Of a stretch of 16,655 nt of DNA, positions 6,586 through 12,612 are shown piece after piece (the stretch's first letter is position 1; each line of letters starts with the position of its first letter). The notes under the pieces were generated by a model. The model did not search any database. It was not told the DNA's origin and was given only the letters and a program-made list of their open reading frames with translations. Position numbers and translations under genes: made by a program. Origin of the DNA: Nitrososphaerota archaeon (GTDB lineage Archaea; Thermoproteota; Nitrososphaeria; Nitrososphaerales; Nitrosopumilaceae); contig JAGWGS010000008.1 in the NCBI GenBank assembly GCA_028867235.1, positions 1-16,655 of the forward strand. The letters are read 5' to 3'.

Positions 6586-7568
6586 CTCTACAAGAGATTG
6601 CAGAGGGGATGATGATAAATCCAGAAAAAATTCCAGTAATTAAAAAACTTGATTCTATAGTGTTTGATTGTGATGGAGTTCTTATTGATATCACAAAATC
6701 ATATGATCTAACCATACAAAAAACTGTAGATTATATAGTACAAAAGATGGCTCACATAAATCAATCAGGTCTTGTTACAAAACAGATGATAGAAGGATTC
6801 AAAGCTAGTGGTGGCTTTAATGATGAGATTGATGTCACATATGCACTAATACTTGGTGTAGTTGCGGCACAAAAAAGAAACGAACCATTCTCCAAATTTG
6901 TTTGTCAATTAATTGAGAATGCAGATCAAACTGGTATAAAATCGGTTGAAAAATATCTTGATTCCATAAATGTGGATGTTTCAGATATTAAAAAGACATT
7001 ATCATATCCGGGCCCGAAATTTCAAAATCCTCTATCCTCAATCTTTGATGAGATTTTTTATGGCTCTGAGCTATATCTGCAACTCTATAAGAGAAAACCT
7101 CAGTTCTTTGATGGTCCTGGACTAATTGAAAATGATGTGGTCCTTTTGAACAAAGATCTTGCACAGAAACTTCATGTAAAATTTGGTGCCAAATTAGCAA
7201 TTGTAACAGGACGTGGTCACTTGTCTGCGAAATATTCTCTAAAGGATCTTTTTGATGAGTTTGATCTATACAACTCGAAATTTCTTGAGGATGAGCCTCG
7301 TGAAATGGCAAAACCAAATCCTCAATCCCTTGTATCTGCAATAAAGGGCATGAATGGAAAAAACTCACTATATGTAGGTGATTCCATGGAAGACTATATC
7401 ATGGCACACAAAGCCAATGAATATGGTATATCAACAATATTTTGTGGGATATATGGCACTAGTAAAGATCCTCAGGCAAAAAGAACACTATTTGAGCGCG
7501 TAAATGCAGATATCATAGTAAAATCAATAGATCTAATTCCGAAGACATTAAATCTAGTCGAGGCATAA
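6582..7568 (+). CDS. HAD-superfamily phosphatase in the his operon, candidate histidinol-phosphate phosphatase
   Basis: A 328-residue protein whose TTG start overlaps the hisC stop by 4 nt (TTGA). All four HAD motifs are present: motif I FDCDGVLID at 28-36 (Asp29 nucleophile, Asp31), motif II IVTGRG at 207-212 (Thr209), motif III Lys244 in MAKPNP and motif IV YVGDSMED at 264-271 (Asp267, Asp271). About 175 residues separate motifs I and II, implying a large C1-type helical cap, so the protein is much bigger than the bacterial HisB-N phosphatase. I do not recognise a named family with certainty. The pathway needs a histidinol-phosphate phosphatase between HisC and HisD, and no HisB-N, HisK (PHP) or HisN homologue is in the window. 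The operon position therefore makes this the best candidate; the function is inference. Confidence 0.85.
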   Translation: MTLQEIAEGMMINPEKIPVIKKLDSIVFDCDGVLIDITKSYDLTIQKTVDYIVQKMAHINQSGLVTKQMIEGFKASGGFNDEIDVTYALILGVVAAQKRNEPFSKFVCQLIENADQTGIKSVEKYLDSINVDVSDIKKTLSYPGPKFQNPLSSIFDEIFYGSELYLQLYKRKPQFFDGPGLIENDVVLLNKDLAQKLHVKFGAKLAIVTGRGHLSAKYSLKDLFDEFDLYNSKFLEDEPREMAKPNPQSLVSAIKGMNGKNSLYVGDSMEDYIMAHKANEYGISTIFCGIYGTSKDPQAKRTLFERVNADIIVKSIDLIPKTLNLVEA

Positions 7569-7593
7569 ACCCATTCTCTACTCGGGGATTTTA

Positions 7594-8181
7594 ATGAAGT
7601 CTAGAAAAGCACACATTAATAGAAAAACCAAGGAAACCGAGGTACTAGTCGAGGTAGATCTTGATGGAACCGGAAAAATATCTGTAAAGACAGGACTAGC
7701 ATTTCTTGATCATCTCATTATATCAATGTCAAAACATGCCATGATGGACTTGAAATTAATTGCCAAATCAATGGATGAGATAGATCACCACCTAATAGAG
7801 GATACAGCTATCGCACTTGGAACTGCAATGGACCAATCACTGGGTGATAGAGCTGGTATTGTAAGATTTGGCCATGCCTCAGTACCTATGGATGAGTCAC
7901 TTGCAGAAGCATCACTTGATCTAGTAAAAAGACAATATCAACAAATTGAACTATCTATAAAAAGAAATCAAATCGAAGAGATTTCTCGAGAAGATCTTGA
8001 ACACTTTTTCAGATCACTTGCACAGAATCTAAACATCTGTATGCACGTGTCTGTAAAGTACGGAGAAAATGATCACCACAAGATAGAATCTGCAATAAAG
8101 GCATTTGCAGTAGCCTGGAGAACTGCTGCAGGATATGATTCCAAACAAAAAGGAATACCTAGTACAAAAGGTGCCATGTAA
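7594..8181 (+). CDS. hisB: Imidazoleglycerol-phosphate dehydratase
   Basis: A 195-residue monofunctional dehydratase that converts imidazoleglycerol phosphate to imidazole-acetol phosphate using Mn2+. The duplicated metal-binding motifs are both present: DHHLIED at 64-70 and DHHKIES at 160-166. FLDH lies at 37-40, the VPMDESLAEASLDL block at 97-110 and the C-terminal STKG at 190-193. There is no fused phosphatase domain, so the preceding HAD protein may supply that activity in trans. The 25-nt gap before it contains CGGGGAT about 8 nt before the ATG, a plausible ribosome binding site. Confidence 0.96.
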   Translation: MKSRKAHINRKTKETEVLVEVDLDGTGKISVKTGLAFLDHLIISMSKHAMMDLKLIAKSMDEIDHHLIEDTAIALGTAMDQSLGDRAGIVRFGHASVPMDESLAEASLDLVKRQYQQIELSIKRNQIEEISREDLEHFFRSLAQNLNICMHVSVKYGENDHHKIESAIKAFAVAWRTAAGYDSKQKGIPSTKGAM

Positions 8182-8786
8182 TGGTCAAGGTAGCTATATT
8201 TGATTATGGTGCAGGGAACATATTCAGCCTAAAATCATCACTTGAAAAAAATGAAGCAGAAGTTGATATCATAACCAGTCTTGAAAAAATAAAAAACTAT
8301 TCAGGATTACTCTTGCCTGGAGTTGGAAACTTTGATCCGGCGATAACCAGTTTGAGTACGTCAAAGGTGGCGTTTCAAGATCTGGTTAAGGATCAAATCC
8401 CAACACTTGGAATATGTCTTGGGATGGAGATGTTCTTTGAGAAAAGTGAAGAAGGAAAGTTATCAGGACTGGGAGTCTTTGATGGAGAAGTAGTTATTCT
8501 TCCAAATAAATTCAAGATTCCACATATGGGATGGAATGATCTACAAATCAAAAAACCTAGTGTCTTGCTAGACGGAGTAAAAGAGGGTTCATGGGTTTAT
8601 TTTGTTCATTCCTATAGAGTAAAGCCAAAAAATGAAGATATCATAAAGGCAGACTCTGATTACGGAATAAATGTACCTGCCGTGATTGAAAATGATGTTC
8701 TATTTGGAACACAATTTCATCCTGAAAAATCCGGAAAAGTTGGTTCTATTATGATAAAGAACTTTTTACGAGTGTGTAAAAAGTGA
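8181..8786 (+). CDS. hisH: Imidazole glycerol phosphate synthase, glutaminase subunit
   Basis: A 201-residue class I glutamine amidotransferase that delivers ammonia to HisF. The triad is visible: Cys79 in GICLGMEMFF, His180 and Glu182 in TQFHPEKSG. The N-terminal FDYGAGN and the oxyanion-loop PGVGNF at 46-51 are as expected. The ATG overlaps the hisB stop by one base (TAATG), and AAGGTG lies upstream as a Shine-Dalgarno sequence. It acts as a heterodimer with HisF encoded two genes downstream. Confidence 0.96.
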   Translation: MVKVAIFDYGAGNIFSLKSSLEKNEAEVDIITSLEKIKNYSGLLLPGVGNFDPAITSLSTSKVAFQDLVKDQIPTLGICLGMEMFFEKSEEGKLSGLGVFDGEVVILPNKFKIPHMGWNDLQIKKPSVLLDGVKEGSWVYFVHSYRVKPKNEDIIKADSDYGINVPAVIENDVLFGTQFHPEKSGKVGSIMIKNFLRVCKK

Positions 8787-9490
8787 AAATAATCCCAGCA
8801 ATTGACATTATGGACAATAAGGTAGTGCGACTGGTAAAAGGAGATCCTAAAAACAAGACCGTATACAGCTCAGACCCTGTTGGCATGGCAAAAAAATGGG
8901 AAAAATCTGGTGCAGATATGCTTCATGTAGTAGACTTGGATGCTACACTTGGTCTTGGTTCTAATCTTCAAACAATCAAAAAGATAGCCGAGTCTGTTTC
9001 AATACCTATAGAAGCTGCAGGAGGATTGCGTACTAGAGAAACAATAGAAAGCGCACTTGAATTCTCCTCAAGAGTAGTTCTAGGAACTGTTGCCTTTAAG
9101 AATAAACAAATTTTGGATGAAATATCGGTAAAATATCAAAAAGAGAGAATTGTGATATCAGCAGATCAGATGGAAGGAAAAATAGTGGTAAGTGGTTGGA
9201 CAGAAAGTACTGGTATAGAACTTGATCAAGGACTTCGAAATTTTATAAATCAAGGATATTTTCATTTTCTTATAACAACTGTGGAACGGGATGGAACTCT
9301 TAATGGCCCAGATCTTGATACTCTAACAAAATCATGCAAGTTGCCAAATACACATGTTATTGCCAGCGGAGGAATTTCTAGCTTGCATGATATAACAAAC
9401 GTTAAGAAGTGTGGGGCCTTTGGTGTAATTCTTGGTAAGGCATTATATGATGGAAAAATATCTGTAGAGGAGGCCAAGGCTCTAGCATGA
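8783..9490 (+). CDS. hisA: ProFAR isomerase (phosphoribosylformimino-5-aminoimidazole carboxamide ribotide isomerase)
   Basis: A 235-residue TIM barrel that isomerises ProFAR to PRFAR. The start is GTG 8783, overlapping the hisH stop by 4 nt (GTGA). Asp8 in IPAIDIMDNKVVRL and Asp128 in VISADQMEGKIVVSGW are the paired acid/base residues. The phosphate-binding glycines appear in EAAGGLRT at 77-84 and ASGGISS near the C-terminus. There is no sign of the PriA-type fusion of function: a separate tryptophan pathway is not in view, so HisA versus dual HisA/TrpF specificity cannot be decided from sequence alone. Confidence 0.95.
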   Translation: MKIIPAIDIMDNKVVRLVKGDPKNKTVYSSDPVGMAKKWEKSGADMLHVVDLDATLGLGSNLQTIKKIAESVSIPIEAAGGLRTRETIESALEFSSRVVLGTVAFKNKQILDEISVKYQKERIVISADQMEGKIVVSGWTESTGIELDQGLRNFINQGYFHFLITTVERDGTLNGPDLDTLTKSCKLPNTHVIASGGISSLHDITNVKKCGAFGVILGKALYDGKISVEEAKALA

Positions 9491-10290
9491 CTTTAACCAA
9501 GAGAGTAATTCCATGTCTTGATGTTGACAATGGCAGAGTAGTAAAGGGAATGCACTTCAAGTCAATAAAAGATGCAGGAGATCCAGTATTGCTTGCAGAA
9601 AAGTACAGCCAAGAAGGTGCCGACGAATTGGTCTTTCTTGATATTACTGCATCAGAACAGCAAAGAGAGACAATCAAAAGCCTTGTTAAAAAAGTAGCAC
9701 AAGTTATCGATATACCATTTACTGTAGGTGGGGGAGTAAAGACACTACAGGACGCACGTGATATTCTACTCAGTGGTGCTGATAAAGTTGCTATAAACAC
9801 GGGAGCAGTAAAAAATCCTGAAGTAATAACAAAATTGATGGAAATTTTTGGAAAGCAGTGTATAGTCATAGCTATGGATGTACGACGTAATTTTGAGATA
9901 AAAGAAGGTAAGCATATCTTTGAATCTGATTCAAAAAAATTCTGGTTTGAAGTTTTCATCTATGGAGGAAAAACTCCTACTGGTCTTGATGCTATAGAAT
10001 GGGCAAAAGAAGTAGAACGACGTGGAGCAGGAGAAATTCTGCTGACAAGTATAGACATGGATGGAACAAAAGAGGGTTATGATGTTCAATTAATTCAAGA
10101 AATAGTAAATGCTGTAAACATACCTGTTGTGGCATCAGGAGGGTGTGGAAAACCAAAACACATGCTTGACGTATTTTTACAAACTAACGTAGATGCCGCT
10201 CTTGCCGCATCAATATTTCACTACAAGACTCACTCAGTAGACAGAGTAAAAGAATATCTAAAAGAGAATGGAGTACCTGTAAGACTATAA
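9487..10290 (+). CDS. hisF: Imidazole glycerol phosphate synthase, cyclase subunit
   Basis: A 267-residue TIM barrel that uses ammonia from HisH to convert PRFAR into imidazole glycerol phosphate and AICAR. Catalytic Asp12 in VIPCLDVDNGRVVKG and Asp131 in IAMDVRRN are present, with LTSIDMDGTKEGYD and VASGGCGKP further on. The segment between about 134 and 155 (KEGKHIFESDSKKFWFEV) is the usual HisF hairpin. The ATG overlaps the hisA stop by 4 nt, and a strong GAGGAGG lies about 15 nt upstream inside hisA. Confidence 0.96.
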   Translation: MTLTKRVIPCLDVDNGRVVKGMHFKSIKDAGDPVLLAEKYSQEGADELVFLDITASEQQRETIKSLVKKVAQVIDIPFTVGGGVKTLQDARDILLSGADKVAINTGAVKNPEVITKLMEIFGKQCIVIAMDVRRNFEIKEGKHIFESDSKKFWFEVFIYGGKTPTGLDAIEWAKEVERRGAGEILLTSIDMDGTKEGYDVQLIQEIVNAVNIPVVASGGCGKPKHMLDVFLQTNVDAALAASIFHYKTHSVDRVKEYLKENGVPVRL

Positions 10291-10325
10291 CAGAAAAATA
10301 GGGCATACAAAGAAGAGATAGTATA

Positions 10326-10655
10326 ATGAATAAAAAAATAGGCGATATTGATTTTGCAAAAAGTGACGGTCTTGTGCCTGTAATAGTACAGGATGTCAAT
10401 TCTAGAGAGGTCCTGACTCTTGCATACGCAAATAAAGAATCACTTGAGCTTACACAAAAGACTGGTAATTCGTGGTTCTGGAGTAGATCCAGAAACAAAT
10501 TGTGGATGAAAGGAGAAGAATCTGGAAATGTACAAAAGGTAAAAGAAGTACTAGTTGACTGTGACTCTGACGCTATCATATATCTCGTGGAACCAAGTGG
10601 ACCTGCATGCCACACAGGAGATCGTGTATGCTTTCACAATATACTTGAAAAATAA
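10326..10655 (+). CDS. hisI: Phosphoribosyl-AMP cyclohydrolase (monofunctional)
   Basis: A 109-residue protein that opens the adenine ring of PR-AMP. Motifs are WSRSRNKLWMKGEESGN at 52-68, the Mg-binding DCDSD at 78-82 and zinc cysteines Cys79, Cys95 and Cys102 (PACHTG...CF). It stops right after the cyclohydrolase domain, so the HisE pyrophosphohydrolase domain often fused to HisI is absent. A 35-nt gap separates it from hisF, with AGAAGAGAT before the ATG. The gene ends 2 nt from a convergent gene. Confidence 0.95.
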   Translation: MNKKIGDIDFAKSDGLVPVIVQDVNSREVLTLAYANKESLELTQKTGNSWFWSRSRNKLWMKGEESGNVQKVKEVLVDCDSDAIIYLVEPSGPACHTGDRVCFHNILEK

Positions 10656-10657
10656 TT

Positions 10658-11161
10658 TTAGCAGGGGCTCAATCCTTTAGGAACTGGGGCCAAGCCTGAA
10701 CTTTTTTCCTCTCCTGGTATGTATTCATTTACAATTTCAAATGGTATTGCTTTGTAAGGCACTCCTCTAGGTACTACATTCCATGTGCCAACCAAGTCTG
10801 TCGCATTGCACAGTGCTATGCTTCTCTCTGTTGTAGGTTTGAAGAATTGTTTAAAGTTAGACTTGAGCGTACCGTTAAATGGGATCTTTGTAAATGTGTC
10901 TCCCTTTGGATCAACAATATCAATTTCTCCAGCTTCTGTTGGTTGTAATCCACTTACTATCATGAAGACATTTTCTCCTAATTTGTACTGATTCTTATTA
11001 ATTGAGAATGGTCCTGATACAACCCATTTCCACTGTCTGGACTCTAAATCTTGTTGTTGATAATAAGAATAAACTGAAATTGCAACTATGCCTGCAACTA
11101 TAGCTAAAGCAATTATTTTTCCAGTATGCTTCTTCTTTTTTGTTCTCTCTTTTATCTTCAA
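10658..11161 (-). CDS. Hypothetical membrane-anchored protein with an extracytoplasmic beta-rich domain
   Basis: I do not recognise the family. The 167-residue protein starts at TTG (11159-11161), with a Lys/Arg-rich N-terminus (2-15), a single hydrophobic segment at about 15-34, then a soluble domain whose strand-like pattern (WVVSGPFSI, GENVFMIVSGL, GEIDIVDPKGDTF, GTWNVVPRG) suggests an immunoglobulin-like beta sandwich facing outside. Cys118 and the C-terminal Cys167 could pair. NGT at 96-98 and NAT at 119-121 are possible N-glycosylation sites. It has no link to histidine synthesis that I can see. It faces hisI tail-to-tail and appears to be transcribed alone. Confidence 0.72.
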   Translation of the reverse strand: MKIKERTKKKKHTGKIIALAIVAGIVAISVYSYYQQQDLESRQWKWVVSGPFSINKNQYKLGENVFMIVSGLQPTEAGEIDIVDPKGDTFTKIPFNGTLKSNFKQFFKPTTERSIALCNATDLVGTWNVVPRGVPYKAIPFEIVNEYIPGEEKSSGLAPVPKGLSPC

Positions 11162-11180
11162 TTTTTAATTTTCATCCTTA

Positions 11181-11196
11181 CTATATCATTAATATT
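11181..11196 (-). promoter_or_regulatory. Possible promoter of the small membrane-anchored protein gene
   Basis: On the minus strand this reads AATATTAATGATATAG, centred about 27 nt before the TTG start at 11161. That fits a leaderless archaeal promoter. The surrounding DNA is so AT-rich that this is a weak call. Confidence 0.3.
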
Positions 11197-11357
11197 TCTT
11201 CTAATTCTAAAAAATTTATAAAATTCTGTAATTCTAAAAATTTCTATATCATTCTCTCTCCCCCTTTTTGATCTTTTTGCAATTAAAGCTGGATTTGTAT
11301 TAATTTTTACTTAATTATGGTATTTTAGAAATTAAGTATAGCTTAAATTAATATTAG

Positions 11358-11372
11358 GATTTTTTATCTACT
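11358..11372 (+). promoter_or_regulatory. Possible promoter of the thrC-like/E1 unit
   Basis: The run GATTTTTTATCTACT is centred about 30 nt before the TTG start at 11395 and there is no ribosome binding site, which is compatible with leaderless transcription. The inverted repeat at 11332-11346 lies just upstream and could be a regulator site, though AT-rich chance matches are common. Confidence 0.38.
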
Positions 11373-11394
11373 ATTTTACAAAGTCAGAATTATC

Positions 11395-12612
11395 TTGGGA
11401 AAAATCAAGTTTCTACAATGCAGGGAATGCAAAAAAGAATACGCACCTACCTTCAAGTATATCTGTGAAGAATGTTTTGGTCCTCTTGATGTATGCTACG
11501 ATTTTCCATCTGTAAACAAGGACTCATTTTCAAATCGTGAACACACATACTGGAGATATCATGAACTACTGCCAATTGAATCAAAATCTAACATTGTAAG
11601 CATAGGTGCAGGTATGACGCCTTTGATTAAGGCAGACAAACTTGGCAAATCTCTTGGACTAAATAATCTATACATAAAAAATGACTCGGTAAATCCTACT
11701 TTTTCATTCAAAGATAGACCTGCGGGTGTTGCTATCTCAAAAGCAAAAGAATTTGGTTTATCCGCAGTAGGATGTGCATCCACTGGAAACTTGGCATCTG
11801 CCACAGCAGCACATGCCGCTAAGGGAGATTTTCCATGTTATATTTTTGCACCAAGTGATATAGAACACGCAAAGATCACTCAAGCTCTCTCTTATGGTGC
11901 TAATTTTATCTCAGTTGACGGTACATATGATGACGCAAACAGAATTGCTGCACAGATAGGTGATAGTAAAGGAATAGGAATAGTAAACATAAACATGCGT
12001 TCCTACTATGTTGAGGGATCCAAAACATTGGCATATGAAGTAGCAGAACAACTTGGATGGAAAGTACCGGATCAATTGATTGTCCCCGTGGGAAGCGGTG
12101 CAATGTTGAATGCCATCTGTAAAGGATTTGAAGAACTAGAAAGTGTTTCATTGCTAAATAATGTATCTAATATGCACATGATTGCAGCTCAGCCACATGG
12201 ATGTGCACCAATCGTTGATGCTTTCAAGAAACATCTCTCAGAAGTAACTCCTGTTGAATCCCCTGATACGATTGCAAAAAGCCTGGCAATAGGAGATCCT
12301 GGTGATGGTCAATACGTATTACGACGTCTAAAACAATATAATGGATTTGCAGAGGAATCCAATAACAAAGAAATCTTGGATGCTATACTATTACTTGCCA
12401 AGACTGAAGGTATATTCACAGAACCTGCAGGAGGCGTCTCTGTTGCTGTTCTGAAAAAAATGGTTGATGAAGGAAAAATTGACAAAAATGACCACACTGT
12501 ATGCTACGTAACAGGTAATGGACTAAAAACAACAGAAGTTATGATGGATGTATTGTCAAAACCACAAGTGATGCAAGCAGATGTTGGAAAAATATTGGCA
12601 TTGGTGAGATAA
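11395..12612 (+). CDS. thrC: Threonine synthase or threonine-synthase-like PLP enzyme
   Basis: A 405-residue fold-type II PLP enzyme starting at TTG 11395. The N-terminus carries a rubredoxin-like zinc ribbon, CREC at 9-12 and CEEC at 24-27, typical of class II threonine synthases. The PLP lysine is Lys106 in NPTFSFKDRPAG. The phosphate-binding ASTGNLASATAAHAA follows at about 128-142. A glycine-rich VPVGSGAMLNAI loop and a C-terminal TGNGLKTTEV motif are present. The expected reaction is O-phosphohomoserine to threonine. The FSFKDRPAG and STGNLA variants resemble the actinobacterial-type branch. The next gene, an E1-like protein with a ubiquitin-fold domain, abuts it with no spacer, which raises the alternative that this enzyme uses a sulfide donor. 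No other threonine-pathway genes are in the window. Confidence 0.82.
   Translation: MGKIKFLQCRECKKEYAPTFKYICEECFGPLDVCYDFPSVNKDSFSNREHTYWRYHELLPIESKSNIVSIGAGMTPLIKADKLGKSLGLNNLYIKNDSVNPTFSFKDRPAGVAISKAKEFGLSAVGCASTGNLASATAAHAAKGDFPCYIFAPSDIEHAKITQALSYGANFISVDGTYDDANRIAAQIGDSKGIGIVNINMRSYYVEGSKTLAYEVAEQLGWKVPDQLIVPVGSGAMLNAICKGFEELESVSLLNNVSNMHMIAAQPHGCAPIVDAFKKHLSEVTPVESPDTIAKSLAIGDPGDGQYVLRRLKQYNGFAEESNNKEILDAILLLAKTEGIFTEPAGGVSVAVLKKMVDEGKIDKNDHTVCYVTGNGLKTTEVMMDVLSKPQVMQADVGKILALVR

Larger units (their letters stand above)
11162..11394. other. AT-rich spacer between divergent genes, with short repeats and probable promoters
   Basis: This 233-nt region is the longest stretch without a gene and holds no convincing reading frame. 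It contains an imperfect direct repeat TAATTCTAAAAAATTT (11202-11217) and TAATTCTAAAAATTT (11229-11243). A pyrimidine-rich tract lies near 11250-11280, and a small inverted repeat TTAAG-N5-CTTAA spans 11332-11346. It separates the minus-strand gene at 10658-11161 from the plus-strand thrC-like gene, so promoters for both should lie here. Confidence 0.6.

Noticed and set aside
9402..9959. A 185-codon open frame on the minus strand across the hisA-hisF junction.
   Set aside because: It is antisense to two strongly conserved enzymes with intact motifs, shows no recognisable domain, and is explained by codon bias of the plus strand.
10184..10615. A 143-codon minus-strand open frame over the end of hisF and hisI.
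   Set aside because: The plus strand carries a complete HisI with all metal-binding residues. The antisense frame has low-complexity Ser/Leu-rich content and no family match.
10658..11161. Possibility that the gene after hisI is the missing hisE.
   Set aside because: It lies on the opposite strand, has a transmembrane anchor and beta-rich domain, and shows none of the helical acidic motifs of HisE/MazG.
11202..11243. Repeats in the AT-rich spacer as a CRISPR array.
   Set aside because: There are only two imperfect copies with a 13-nt gap of equally AT-rich sequence, and no cas genes nearby.
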